Shown piece by piece: positions 12,793 through 24,718 of a stretch of DNA of 64,000 nt. The first letter of the stretch is position 1; every line of letters begins with the position of its first letter. Source of the stretch: Umbilicaria muhlenbergii (lineage: Eukaryota > Ascomycota > Lecanoromycetes > Umbilicariales > Umbilicariaceae); contig KK106982.1 of the NCBI GenBank assembly GCA_000611775.1, positions 2,281,343 to 2,345,342 of the forward strand, written 5' to 3'. Below the pieces are notes generated by a model. The model made no database searches, had not been told where the DNA came from, and saw only the letters and a program-made list of their open reading frames with translations. The position numbers and the translations under genes were made by a program.

Positions 12793-14180
12793 TATCAGCA
12801 ATTTAGCAAGTTAGCTCTGAGTTAGTTTTTAGCACTTTGAGCGCTCTGAGCTTCTGATCTCATGTCTCAGCTAACAGCTGCTCTTAGCACCCTTTGAGCG
12901 CTTTGAGCTCAACCTTAAATCTTGAGCGGAACATCAAAATTTTGTGATAAAAAAATTATTATTAAAACAATTGTTTAAACAAGTACAGACACAGTGTTAT
13001 AATAACAGTAAAACTTATAATAAGTAAACTTTTGCTAAAATTCACTTTTCTGCAATAAAAAATCATGATTTGTTGAGTCTGCAAGCACTGTATAAGTGTT
13101 GAGTTCTGACTATTTAAAGAACTTCAAGATTTTCGTCACTTAAAAATCTACACACTTTAATAACTTTTGCATCTCAACAGATATGAAGAAACTTTCAATG
13201 CATAAGTTATAAAGAATAGTATTTTTTATTAATGTTAAATTAAAAGTTTCTTTATAACTGCTGTTGTTGTTAAGTTATATTTAATTCAAGTTTTCAATAG
13301 CGAGAAATCTTTTAAAAAAAGTCACATACTTTGAATAACTATTGCGCTTTTATACTTATGATATAATTTTCAGTTTATAAGTTGTAGAGAATAAGCTATT
13401 AAACAGTTTTATAACTTGAAGTTTTTTTATAACTGTTGTTGTTAAAAAGTTATATTGATTTCAAACTTTCAGTGATGAAAATTACAACATTAATAAACAG
13501 ATTTTTAATGACTTTTTGAATAACTCAACACCAACAACACATAAAAAGAAACTTTGTATAAGAAAACTCTTAAACAGCTTATTCTCTACAACTTATAACC
13601 TGAAAGTTATATTATAAGTATAAAAGCGCAATAGTTATTCAAAGTATGTGACTTTTTTTGAAAGATTTTTTGCTATTGAAAACTTGAATTAAATATAACT
13701 TAACAACAATAGCAGTTATGAAGAAACTTTTAATTTAACATTAATAGATAATACTGTTTTTTATAATTTATGCATTGAAAGTTTCTTCATATCTGTTGAG
13801 TTGCAAAAGTTATTAAAGTGTGTAAATTTTTAAGTGATGAAAATCTTGAAGTTCTTTAAATATTCAGAACTCAACACTTATACAGTGCTTTCAGACTCAA
13901 CAAATCATGATTTTTTATTGCAGAAAAGTGAATTTTAGCAAAAGTTTACTTATTATAAGTTTTACTGTTATTATAACACTGTGTGTGTACTTGTTTAAAC
14001 AATTGTTTTAATAATTGTTTTTTTATCACAAAATTTTGATGTTCTGCTCAAGATTTAAGGTTGAGCTCAAAGTGCTCAGAAGGTGCTAAGAGCAGCTGTT
14101 AATTAAAACATGAGATCAGAAGCTCAGAGCGCTCAAAGTGCTAAAAATTAACTCAGAGCTAACTTGCTAAATTGCTGATG
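12793..14180. mobile_element. Foldback DNA transposon, copy 1 (a/a ends)
   Basis: A near-perfect palindrome of about 1.39 kb. The left arm starts (T)ATCAGCAATTTAGCAAG and the right arm ends CTTGCTAAATTGCTGATG. Each arm is about 600 bp around an unpaired centre near 13400-13570. Subterminal sequence is rich in GAGCGCT/AGCGCTC words (TTTGAGCGCTCTGAG, TTTGAGCGCTTTGAGC), possible transposase-binding repeats. No transposase frame is present, so it is non-autonomous. Four more copies occur at 20573, 37590, 40726 and 43445. Here both ends are of one type (called a); other copies pair it with a second type (b, GCCAAGTTGCGGATG). It sits between a Gypsy remnant and an unassigned coding remnant. Confidence 0.9.
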
Positions 14181-15013
14181 ATTATCAGGTAAGACTGATA
14201 AATAATATTCATTTTGCAAGTTATTTACACTTATAGCAGAATGATTTAAACAAAATCTCATGAGTATTTGAAATGAGATTATTTTTAAGCATGAAGATGT
14301 GAAAAACAAGTTCCTTCAAGTCTTACTGCAAAAGAATAGCAAAATTAAGTGTAACTTAACACACATTAATGAGAGGAATGATGATGATGACAATAATAAT
14401 ATTGATAATGAAGAGGATGAAGATAATGATGAAGATGATGACAACACTGATGCTGATGATGAAGAGAAGAAGGTAAGCAGATATGAGCATTACTTATTAA
14501 CATTATCTACTGATCAATGAGTATATATGTCAGAGAAGATCAAAGAGGTAATTTTTAAACATAATGTTTCAATTATGCAGTGTTTTGAATGACTGATATA
14601 TCATGCTGATTATGAGTTGTTAAAGCAAGCTGACTCTGAGGTAATGCTTGAAGATAACACTGATGAGCTTGATTTTAACATGAATATAAAATCTGAAAAA
14701 GAAGCTTATAAACTTCTGAAAAGATTTTTATTTTCCTGCATACATTGCACATGATGTTAATGAGTTGAAGGATGATCTGAAGACTAAGAATAATACTTAT
14801 ACAGTTGAAGAATCAGTGAAGAAGAAAGTACTGATTAAGAAGAAAATTATCAAGATGTTAAAAAATAATTCAATAATAAATTATGAGCTTTTCATAAAAA
14901 ACTTGTTGATGTATAATGAGGAAGACTTTGTGATGAATGATATTAAAAAAAATGAGAGCTTAAAATTAAAGTATGAGAAGATATCTGCATTGAAAGAAGA
15001 AGTTGAAGCTTAG
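14181..15013 (+). pseudogene. Unassigned coding remnant G (acidic, D/E-rich)
   Basis: Open stretches on the plus strand at about 14299-14520 and 14765-15013 are protein-like. The first starts with a basic segment (KNKFLQVLLQKNSKIK) and passes into a run of Asp/Glu/Asn. The second is Lys-rich and helical. The left part (14190-14330) matches 29437-29582, so this is a dispersed family. Several stops interrupt it. I do not recognise the product. It lies upstream of the hAT remnant on the same strand and could belong to it, but the 1.5 kb between shows no continuity. Confidence 0.45.
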
Positions 15014-16480
15014 TTTTTTTTTATTAACTGCACATTTATATGATAAGTTCAGGTGTTATCTATTGACATTATCATTTACTCACTTTCATTGATGCATAAT
15101 ATCATGCTTTGACATGAAAATTAAAGTCATGAGTTTATAATGAGAGGGCGTGTTTCTCCTAGCATATGATTATTTTTATTAAAGTGAGTAGCATGTTGAA
15201 ATCTTAAATTTCATCTAATCACAGCTGTTTCACAACTTCTTTTGTTTTCATGATTTTTAGCATCTTTTTAATTACTTGATCTTATAAGTTAAAAATGAAT
15301 GAGCTTAATATCCTTTAACAGACTGTCATAAGTCATCACAAGGTTATTTATAACATGATCATCATCTTTGTTGTGCAAACAGGCTTTTTCATGCATCATA
15401 AATGTGATTGAATATTAATACTGCAGAGTTACACATAACATGATGATTATCTTTGATGCGCAAAGAGATGTTTTAATGCAAAGTATGTGTAATCTGATAT
15501 TTATTTAATTACACTGCAGAGTTACATGTGCTTCATACATGTGTCTTGATCATTATTTTTCAGCATTATCTTTCAAGAGTAAAAAGAGTTTTCTGTGTAA
15601 CATATTTATCTGACATCTCTTTTGATATGCATATAAGTGTAGTTATTTTCTACACAATAATATCTTCTTTCTCAAATCACTCATCACTGCAATTTCTGCA
15701 TACACTTCTATCAATATGTTTTAATATGATAATGACTTTTCTCTCTCAAAAGCAGAAGAAATTCTCATCTCTTTTTCATAATCATAAACCTCTCAGGAAT
15801 TTAAGAATGCTTAAATTTTACCTCATGCTCTTTAAAATCTATTATCATCTATTGCATTTCAATGCAATACTCTCAAGACACATGTTTTCTGAAAAAGTGA
15901 CAAGTGATATGTGAAACTCTTTTATGAGTGATGAAAGTCAATTCTACATGATCTTCACACTCATGACAAACTGAAAGGTAATTTTAAATAAAGATTCATT
16001 ACTTAATCCTTCAACTACTAAAACCTGTTTGAGCAGGTCACAGTCATATGAAATGAAAAGTTAAATTTATAATGCAAGCTTTATCAAGCTGTCATTAGTC
16101 ACCTGAATATAAAGAACACTGATTTCAGCATTATAAAAAAGCATTTGCATTCAAATTACTGCAAGATATCACTTAAGTGAAAGCATTCACAATCTACACT
16201 GAATAAACTGTTGCAGTCAATAATAAGTTTATTTCTTTTTATATATTATCTTTCTTATCAGTATTAATGCTGAAAGTTAATGCTTTTATGATATTTCTTA
16301 AAAATGAACAGTATGCAACCTTGACATTTTTATATACATGAAGAAGATCTTTAAACAGCAAATCATTAATGCATTCATATTTATAAACACCTTCTTCTGA
16401 TTCATTAAGAATAAGCAGCTTCATATCACTCTTATGATGCTCTGAGATGACATTCAGATATCTTGTCATAATAAAATTTA
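15014..16480. other. AT-rich stretch, nothing recognised
   Basis: Decayed AT-rich DNA with words such as TCATGATGATTATC and CACTGCAGAGTTACA repeated loosely near 15420 and 15520. The longest open stretch, on the plus strand at 15528-15914, has a hydrophobic, His/Phe/Ser-rich composition that looks like the shadow of decayed sequence. It could be the missing 5' portion of the hAT element that follows. Confidence 0.45.
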
Positions 16481-18260
16481 AAACCTTGTCACAGATTAAT
16501 ATTAAAAAGTGATGCTCACTGTATAAGAAAGTCTTGCTCAGATAAATAATAAAATGCTATTAACTTTAAATTATTAATCTCATAATCACTTATCCTTCTT
16601 GATGATTACTGCTTATTACATTGATAATAACTGAAACTACAATGAGGCCTTATTGAGATTTAAGCATGTAAATGAGTCACATATTGAAGTCACTTTGACA
16701 TATCATGTTTTTAATGTTCTGAAGATATTCAAAATCAAGGATAAGTTCTTCATTATCATTATAAATAACATCTTTAATAACATCATTATGTGCACACATC
16801 TGAAGTCAGTCTTGAGCGGTGATCATGATATTCAATGAGACAATGCTGAAATAATAATATTATACATGACACATGTTTTAACTCTTGCTGTCAAGGCTTT
16901 ACTGAGATCATTTAGTGTGAACATCAGAAATGATCATCATGTGAAGATATAAAATGCAAATAAGTTGACAAAGATTTAAGAGAAGATATCTTTGATTAAC
17001 ATCATGCAAAAGGCAAGTGAAATGATAATGCTCATTAATAATGCTTGAATGTTAACAACATGTGATAGATTTGATATCTCTCAATTGCAATCAACTTTTC
17101 CTCACAGAGATTCAAATGATTTGCAGATATTCAACAGCAAGTTTATGTAAACAGCTTAAATTAAAAACCCCTTTAAATAATTCAAGATGTTAAAACATGA
17201 TGAAATTTCACATATGACATGTTTTTTTAAACTTATGTTTTATGAGAAGCCCTGCATAACTTTGTCTTTAATAAACAAGATAAAAAGCTCTGAGTTCTTG
17301 TAATCATTAATTCAGAATGAGAACAGATTCATTATCTTTTAACATTATTAAAGTTATTTAAAGACTGAACTGCAGCACTTTCAAAAATTATTAAAGTTAC
17401 AATACATAAAACCTGATATGTGTACAATTAATTCATTAATCACATTGCAGATCACTGCTGCTGAGTGCAGTTAAAAATCACTTTTTAAAAACATGAACTG
17501 ATCACTGCTCTGAAAGCCTGTCAGGATAAGTTGAGGGATTATTATGAGAATTCACAGGCAAGTCAACAATGAATTTATAATTTTACAACTGTTTTAAACT
17601 CATCATGTAAGATGATTAAATATAAAATAACTTCAATGCATATATCTTCTTGATCATGACTAATGCATCATAAGGGAAGGAAGTAACAAAATTTTAAAAA
17701 ATTAAATGAAATCAACAGTTTCAAGATTATTATGATCTACATTACTTGAAATATGAGAGTCTGACTATGAACTCAATTATCATCATAGATCAGTCACAGA
17801 ATATGAATTTTAATATATTAATTAAACAGACAGAGCTGAAGGATTAATGATGAATAAATATTTAAAATGATATTTTTAAGTATCTTTTCACATCAGTCAA
17901 TTATGTCAATAATTCACTAAAGATAATGCTCAAAGGTAATGCTGATATGAGGCTTAAGTTAATTACATCATTAAATGTGAAGTATCAACTACAGTGATCT
18001 TAAAGATTTCTTTCAGATGACAAGAGATGTTCTTGCTGTATGTGTTTTTAAAATAAACATGAAATGTATCTTCAATATGATTAAAGACATCTGCAATTGA
18101 TGACATGAACATTTAAGCACTGAGATTATACATATGCTCTGTTTAATTAAGTATTATGAGTGAAACACCTTGTTGAACAACCTCATTGATGATAATGACA
18201 ATGATGAGGAAGTCAGCACCTCTGAAACCTGAGCTTAAAAAGTCTTTATTCTGAATGAGT
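16480..18260 (+). pseudogene. hAT transposase remnant
   Basis: Several blocks in order on the plus strand read like a fungal hAT transposase. Near 16653-16838 is the block around the second catalytic Asp: a VNESHIEVTLTYHVFNVLK segment, then IIIINNIFNN where the family has ITxDNASNN, so the Asp appears as Asn. At 16865-16910 the segment THVLTLAVKALL matches the family's CxxHxLQLAxKxLL block. Near 17490-17590 is ALKACQDKLRDYYENS, followed by a TVLNSSCKM segment typical of the region before the dimerisation domain. At 18017-18150 MTRDVLAVCVFKINMKCIF and HLSTEI match the C-terminal dimerisation domain, followed by an acidic tail. Stops lie between the blocks and no terminal inverted repeats were identified. 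It is a dead DNA transposon, likely cut by DDE-type chemistry when alive. Confidence 0.8.
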
Positions 18261-19171
18261 TAATTATAATAGATGATGAGGAAACTTATAAGTTCATGAA
18301 GACATTTTAATGAAGAAAACTTACCTCTGTTAAGTGTAAAACAGTGACAATGAACAGTGATAATCATGATGAGTCTGACATGACTGATTTGAATGATATG
18401 AAAGTAGATGAACTTGCTGATATGCATCAAATGAGGGTGAAAATGAGGCAGAATGATGACTCAAACATCTTTATTACAGTTGAGGATGTGTTGAAGAGTA
18501 GAGAGCAAGATGATTTTAACATGTTTTTATCATTTAATGATCTGATGACCTCCCTCACTTCAGCATGAATAAATGAAGCTTGAAGAAGATCAACTGCAGT
18601 CAGTTGAGATAAACAATTTATAAATTCAACATATGAGCAACACATCATTATCAGCATCAGTCAATTAGTATTGCTGTCTGCAGATCAACATCAGGTTACA
18701 TTATGAGATCAGTTACAAATACAGTCTGCAAAGTTAAAAAAAGTATACAGTTATCACAAATTCTAAATAAACATTATCTTTGAGCATTACCTTTGAGCAT
18801 TACTTTTTTAGCATATCATGTTTTTCTTCATGTTTGCACAGTGCTCACAATATATAATATCAGTCTTTGCAGATTAATAATTCAATTACAAATATGTAAA
18901 AGTATTCAATTATCACAATACTTGTCTTTAATAATAACATAATGCAAAGCTGTGATAACATGAGAAGAAAAGTGATGTTATTATTTATATTAAATTTACT
19001 ACTGTTATGGTGATTAAGCAATTTTAATCATATATGATTAATTCAGTGTCCGCGTGAGTACCTCAGGGTCAACTCAGTTAATCACTGAATATCAGATTTA
19101 TAAAGGGGTTGAACTCATGAATCAAGTTCTTAATCATTGACTTGACTTGATCTGATTTAAATGACAGCTTA
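18261..19171. other. AT-rich stretch with one acidic open frame
   Basis: An open stretch at 18350-18568 on the plus strand encodes an Asp/Glu/Met-rich segment (DESDMTDLNDMKVDELAD) directly downstream of the hAT remnant and may be its tail or a separate piece. The rest, to 19171, shows no domain. A short GC-richer patch occurs near 19050-19070 (GTGTCCGCGTGAG). Confidence 0.4.
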
Positions 19172-19612
19172 ATTTTAGTCCTGATGATATCTTGAATTTA
19201 CCATATCTCTTCTCTTATAAACTCAAGCACAATCAAGAGTTTAAAAGCCTCATTTTCTATTTCTGATACTCAGAATAAATAGCCTCTATGATTCTTAAAA
19301 ATTTAAATTTTATAAAAGCCCTTAAAATCATCTGTAGCCTTGCTTAATCTGAGCTTATTCAAATAGAAAATGATATAAACTCATTAATCTTTACTCTTTA
19401 TATTCTTTGTACTCAGAATAGCACTTTTCTCTGCAGGCTTTTTTATTAATCTGAGCTTTTTACAGTCCTTTATGTCAAACTTAAAAAGAATGACTTTTAA
19501 TATTATAAAGCATGAAGGAAAATGTGAAAAAAGTGAAGTTTCATGATATTTTGCAAGATGATTGATTTAAGGTTTAATGTTTACACCTCATCAAAATTCT
19601 CAAGAATCATGA
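19172..19612 (-). repeat. Repeat E, inverted copy, left block
   Basis: Reverse complement of about 7005-7452. It ends exactly where the LTR element at 19613 begins; the last five bases, CATGA, are one copy of the target duplication. The partner block follows the element at 22647. Confidence 0.85.
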
Positions 19613-19840
19613 TGTCATGAGTTAATAACAATTTAAGACTCATGTAAAGTATGTGCTCTGCAAGTAACTTAACAGTGTTAATGAATTACCTGAAAACTCT
19701 GCACTGCTCAATCTCACTTTCATTCCTTAATTATTAGTTTTATATAATTAGAATCATATAATCTTTATATATTTATATCTCATATTGTCACATACCTTGA
19801 TTATACTTCCCTTTCTAATAAGGGATGTTATAATCTTATA
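19613..19840 (+). repeat. 5' LTR of element 19613-22646
   Basis: Begins TGTCATGAGTTAATAACA and ends GTTATAATCTTATA. It pairs with the LTR at 22419-22646 in the same orientation and with the same length. Differences are transitions almost throughout. Confidence 0.93.
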
Positions 19841-20572
19841 ATTTTAATAATTTTACCTTCAAAAGAATGATGATCTGAGATAAGATGTAAACTTAAAATC
19901 AACTACATCAAACTTTTGAAGCAGAATGAGATATGATGATGAAGAATCAACAAAATGATCATGAAACATCACTCATTTCCTCTGACATCAGTGAAGTGAA
20001 CCTCATGAGTGAAGGATCCTCAGGTGATATGATGCACAATATTAATAATGAGATCATGCAAGTGAGATGATAATGAGATAAACTTTTAAAGTGACAAGAG
20101 TTGCAGCAGCTCTGAACAGAAGATTTAATATTATAAATCAACTTACTTAAAGATCCTGTCACCCGTGTTGATACCTCAGCTGAGAGATTTTTCAACTCAA
20201 TAAATGCTGAGTTCATAACAAGTAAGTGAAGTGTTGATGATACACTGTTAATACAAAATGTATAATCAAGAATTCAGGCAAAGGAGTTGCTGTTATATTA
20301 TGATAAGAATATGAAGAAGCACCTGAATTAAATATAAGATGCAAGAAATATCTTTCATTTCAACTCAGCTGATTTCCCTCATGAAGAAGATAAGATGATT
20401 TACATCATGTAATACTTAAAGAGTGAATCAAAGGAGGCATGATCATGAGATGATGAGATTAAAGATTATTTCATCATCATTTGAGATGATTTTGCAAAAT
20501 TTCTGCTTGACATTATTGAGGACCCTGTGAACTGTTAACTTCACATCACTCAATTGTATAATGATATTGTTT

Positions 20573-21482
20573 CATCAGCAATTTAGCAAGTTAACTCTGA
20601 GCTTGTTTTTAGCACTTTAAGCGCTCTGAGCTTCTGATCTCATGTCTCAACTAACAGCCGCTCTTAGCACCTGCTGAGCGCTTTGAGCTCAACCTTAAAT
20701 CTTGAGCAGAACATCAAAATTTTGTGATAAAAAAATAATTATTAAAACAATTGTTTAAACAAGTACACACACAGTGTTATAATAACAGTAAAACTTATAA
20801 TAAGTAAACTTTTGCTAAAATTCACTTTTCTGCAATAAAAAATCATGATTTGTTGAGTATGAAAGCACTGTATAAGTGTTGAGTTCTGAATATTTAAAGA
20901 ACTTCAAGATTTTCGTCACTTAAAAATTTACACACTTTAATAACTTTTGCACCTCAACAGATATGAAGAAACTTTCAATGCATAAATTATAAAAAACAGT
21001 ATTATCTATTAATGTTAAATTAAAAGTTTCTTCATAACTGCTGTTATTGTTAAATTATATTTAATTCAAGTTTGCAATAGGAAATCAATGTAACTTTTTA
21101 ACAACAACAGTTATAAAAAATCTTTAAGTTATAAAACTGTTTAATAGCTTCTTCTCTACAACTTATAAACTGAAAGTTATATTATAAGTATAAAAGCGCA
21201 ATAGTTATTCAATATGCTAATATATTTATAATTAGTTAAAAGTTTTTTAATTCATAACTATTGCAAATTAAAACTTATGAAGAAATCTTTAGTTTGTAAA
21301 GTGTACAGAATAAAGAGATTTAAAACTTTTCAATAAAAAGTTTCTTATTATTCATAAAAAAATAATAATTATTTAAAGTGTAAAATTTGTATGAGCTCAT
21401 TTACTGCTCAGAGAGTGCTCTGAGCGCATAAAGTACTATTAACTAAAACCTTATTTTTGAGCAGGCTGCCAAGTTGCGGATG
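20573..21482. mobile_element. Foldback DNA transposon, copy 2 (a/b ends)
   Basis: The left end CATCAGCAATTTAGCAAG is type a; the right end GCCAAGTTGCGGATG is type b. At 910 bp it is shorter than its relatives because part of the central arm sequence is missing near 21070. The left flank is gag and the right flank is sequence from the far 3' part of the host element. The matching relative reads through the right-flank sequence, so DNA was lost beside this insertion or by recombination between two foldback copies. No transposase is encoded. Confidence 0.88.
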
Positions 21483-21830
21483 AGAGAAGAAGATTAAACT
21501 GAGTATCACATGATATTCATGATATCTTTAAAAATGACATTCATGCGCTTAAGCTGCTTCAGGAGCAGGAAGTTGATCTTAATAATAAACTTAAATTTCA
21601 AGAGCTTCTGATGACAGTTAAGAACATGAAGATGTGCTGTAATCTTCTTATTGTAACACTTTTGACGCGCCTTGAGGGTGATCAGGAGGGCAGGTGAAGG
21701 AGCATCAACATTAATTTTATTAATTAAGTGAATCAATGTGTTGATCTTGCACATAAAGTGCGCGGGGACCTTAAATCATCAGTGAGGTACAACAAGTGAG
21801 CATGATAAACTTATTAAAAAATAAACCTTG
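21483..21830 (-). other. Accessory segment of the 228 bp LTR family, copy
   Basis: This segment matches 38710-39060 (inverted). Relative to its element it lies between pol and the 3' LTR. On the strand opposite to the element a Lys/His/Leu-rich stretch is open at 21506-21754 (key segment LKARQKCYNKKIT); the sense strand is also open for about 60 codons (LLMTVKNMKM, TLLTRLE). The protein has no recognised domain. Both copies keep the same open stretches, though each is decayed elsewhere. Confidence 0.5.
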
Positions 21831-22399
21831 TGAAGGTTGATGTAGTAGGTGCACTTGACATTCACATGAGTATCACAGACTTACATGATAACTTCAGTGA
21901 AATGATGATTACATCAGAAGCAAAATAATTTAATGAGCTGCACATGAGAATCTGCAGAGCACTTGACAATGAATGAGCATTATATGAGGTCATGCATTCA
22001 ATGTGCATGTGCAGAGCCTGTTTCTCTGACTTACAGGCATAATAACTGATATTGTAATGATGTTGATGTTGCAGTTTGAGGGTGTATAAATGATGTGATG
22101 ATGATGTGTTACTGCTCTCACAAAAGTTAACAGCAAAAGGTTGAGGATTTGATAATATTTATACTTTGAAGTTTTTATTATGATATCATCACCTGTGACT
22201 TGAGTAGCACTGTCATAGCACTGTCATGACTTCACTGTCATGACTTTACTGCTGCTGCTTCACTTCTTAAAGTTTTCATGTTCATGTGATTAACTCACCT
22301 TGTTATCATTTCACTTAATCAGTGTCAGTGCTGTGTCACTGTTTCAATAATTAACTGAGCTTTTTATCAATCACTCACCTTTCTGCGCTGAAGGGCCGC

Positions 22400-22418
22400 T
22401 GCATAAGAGGGAGGTAAT
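22400..22418 (+). other. Polypurine tract before 3' LTR
   Basis: A purine-rich run (AAGAGGGAGG) directly precedes the 3' LTR. Equivalent tracts precede the LTRs at 10721 and, on the minus strand, 36755. Such tracts prime second-strand synthesis in LTR elements. Confidence 0.75.
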
Positions 22419-22646
22419 TGTCATGAGTTAATGATAATTTAAGACTCATGTAGAGTATGTGCTCTGCAAGTGACTTAACAGTATTAGTGAGTCACCTGAA
22501 AACTCTGCACTGCTTAATCTCACTTTCATTCCTTAGTTATTAGTTTTATATAATCAAAATCATATAGCCTTTATACATTTATATCTCATGCTGTCACATA
22601 CCTTGACTATACTTCCCTTTTTAATAAGGGACGCTATAGTCTTACA
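22419..22646 (+). repeat. 3' LTR of element 19613-22646
   Basis: 228 bp, starting TGTCATGAGTTAATGA and ending CTATAGTCTTACA. The following five bases, CATAA, match CATGA on the left side of the element apart from one transition. Confidence 0.93.
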
Positions 22647-22998
22647 CATAACTTGACACATGTTGAATAATAATAAAGGCAGAAAGCAGTGAATAACAAT
22701 GTGTTTTTAATGTTTTATGATTTGTAAAAGCAGTGTAAGATAGATTTAAATTTAATTCTTACATGACAAGTTAAGAAAAAAGGTGTTGTGGTTATTGTGT
22801 TGTTGTTTTTGTGATTTTCAATCATTTTTGGTGTGAAGATTGCAACAACTTTGTGATATGCTTAAATTCACTGTGCTTTCACAATCACTGCTGGCTTTGA
22901 GAATTGAAAAAAAGGGTTTAAGTCTCTGAACTGAGTAGTTTATGAGGCTTATGACAATGATATATCATATGTGTGGCTTGATTGCTTTTTGGTTTCCG
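22647..22998 (-). repeat. Repeat E, inverted copy, right block
   Basis: Reverse complement of about 6650-7004, continuing the block that ends at 19612. Its right end is replaced by a 5'-truncated LINE beginning near 22999. Confidence 0.82.
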
Positions 22999-24347
22999 CG
23001 TGTAATGACTGAAATCAAAATACACCAGGGAAAAAACACCCTACACAATTAATTAAAATACTAAACAGTATATCTACATTAATATCATTAAGACAAGTGG
23101 AAAAGCCTATTAAAGCTCAAAAACCATGACTACAAAGTAGTACACAGATTGCAGATATTCAAGTTTCAGCAGAAACAAAAAAAATCATAATCAAAAAACA
23201 CTTTACTCAGGTAAAGCAATTGATTGCATGTAAAATATTAATCTTTTACACTGATGAGTCAAAAATCAGCGTAAAGACAACACAAAGTACAAAGATCACG
23301 TAGGAGCTGAAATTTACTGTATAAAAAATAATTATACAAGTACAAAAAGCTACTTTTTAAATTATTACACTGAAGTACTAGATGCAGAGCTGTATACTAT
23401 AATGCAGACTACAAAACAAGCAATATAAAGACAGTTTTTAAGAAAAAACATCTGAATATTTACAGATAGTCAAACTGCAATACAAAAATTACAAAAATCT
23501 GCAAATACAGAAGTTTTACAACAAATTCAGTCAAACCTGCAGGAATTACAGCAAAGTCAAAAGTTAATTCATATACACTGAATTCCTAGCCGCAGTCAAA
23601 TACCAGGAAATGAATTAACAGATAAAGCAGTCAAACAAGAAGCTTTAAACTCAGGAAATGCAGTTATTAATGCAAACTCAAAGCATATTTCTTTATTTTA
23701 TATCAAAAAAGATATTAAGGAAATTGCCAAAGAGGAATAATTAATAAAATGACAAAATGCAAATCAAGATCAACAATACAAGACATATGCTACAAGGCTT
23801 GACTTAATTATAAAGTCAAAAGAATTATACAAATGTGAAAGATTAAATCTTTACAACATTTACACAATTAAAACTAGAATATAACTATTTTAAATCATAT
23901 CTTTGCAGATTACCTACATATGAAAACAATCAATGTTTTCAGTGTAAGATAAAACAGTCATCAGAGCATTTACTGTTAAATTGCAGGCAGTATAAACAAG
24001 AGCAACAGGAGTTAAACAGAAAATGTAAAAAGTAAAATTTACACAGCTAATATTACAGTCATTACTTTGTACAAAAGAAGAGATTAAAAATACTTTAGTA
24101 TTTTTAAAACACACAAAAATAGCTACATGAAAGTGACTTTTAGGGGGGATTGAAGATGAAAATCAGGAAGTAGAGTGAAGAGATATTGAAAAAAATATTT
24201 AAAAATGTGTAATTCTGACATCAATAACAGTCACAAAAGAAATTGATAAAATAAGTTAACTTGAGGTAATAAATACCTCACATATGTAGACTACACAGTG
24301 TCATAGTCTTAGACTGCATACACTTAATGAAGAAATAAATAAAAAAT
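22999..24347 (+). mobile_element. Tad1-like LINE, 5'-truncated 3' end
   Basis: A plus-strand copy of the same LINE as at 8092-10238. It starts at the RNase H region (FTDSQTAIQKLQ near 23460; IPSRSQIPGNELTDKA near 23590), continues through the terminal CCHC knuckle near 23935-23990, and ends in the A-rich tail GAAGAAATAAATAAAAAA. The 5' truncation point lies in repeat E. Stops interrupt the frame. The tail is followed by a piece of the same LINE in opposite orientation. Confidence 0.88.
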
Positions 24348-24718
24348 TGCATTTTTAACTGAAAGACCTCATTCTAAGTTTGTTAATCTGTTGATTAAAT
24401 GCATTACTTTAGTTGCTGCAGAGACTTTTTTTTGAACATATGTTTTAAAGTTCAGTTTTCTGTCTAATCAAACTTCTAACCACTTGACTTCTTTGACTGA
24501 TTTTATCATTGTGTTATTTGATAATGTAATACTGTTTTCTGCAGGTTTTTTTGACTTTTCAAAGTGAATTAATTCAGATTTACTGTTATTAAACTGTACT
24601 GCATTTGTTTCTGCTTATAAGAAGGCTGTTTCAGTTGTTGATTATAATTTTATACAATTTTCTACAGCTGATTTTTCAGTAATATATAGTGTCACATCAT
24701 CTATATAGTTGAGTTTTT
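24348..24718 (-). mobile_element. Tad1-like LINE piece, RT region, inverted
   Basis: This segment matches about 9768-10138 of the minus-strand LINE, part of the reverse transcriptase C-terminal half (for example the FEKSK and KTHVQKK segments on the minus strand). It lies between two plus-strand LINE pieces. The arrangement is not the usual twin-priming order, because the A-rich tail of the left piece is internal, so separate insertions or rearrangement are more likely. Confidence 0.82.

Larger units (their letters stand above)
19613..22646 (+). mobile_element. Short Gypsy-family element with foldback insert
   Basis: Fossil element bounded by two 228 bp LTRs (19613-19840 and 22419-22646) and flanked by CATGA and CATAA, a 5 bp duplication differing by one transition. 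Internal parts in order: the start of gag (about 19930-20572), a foldback transposon (20573-21482), an accessory segment open on both strands (21483-21830), a region shared with the 3' ends of relatives, and a purine tract before the 3' LTR. No pol domain was recognised, so it would have depended on other copies. It matches parts of the larger element at 36755-49868. The empty site is preserved at 7000-7004. Broken. Confidence 0.92.

Noticed and set aside
15528-15914. Plus-strand frame of 128 codons
   Set aside because: Hydrophobic chance-like composition, no recognised domain, and it lies in decayed DNA.
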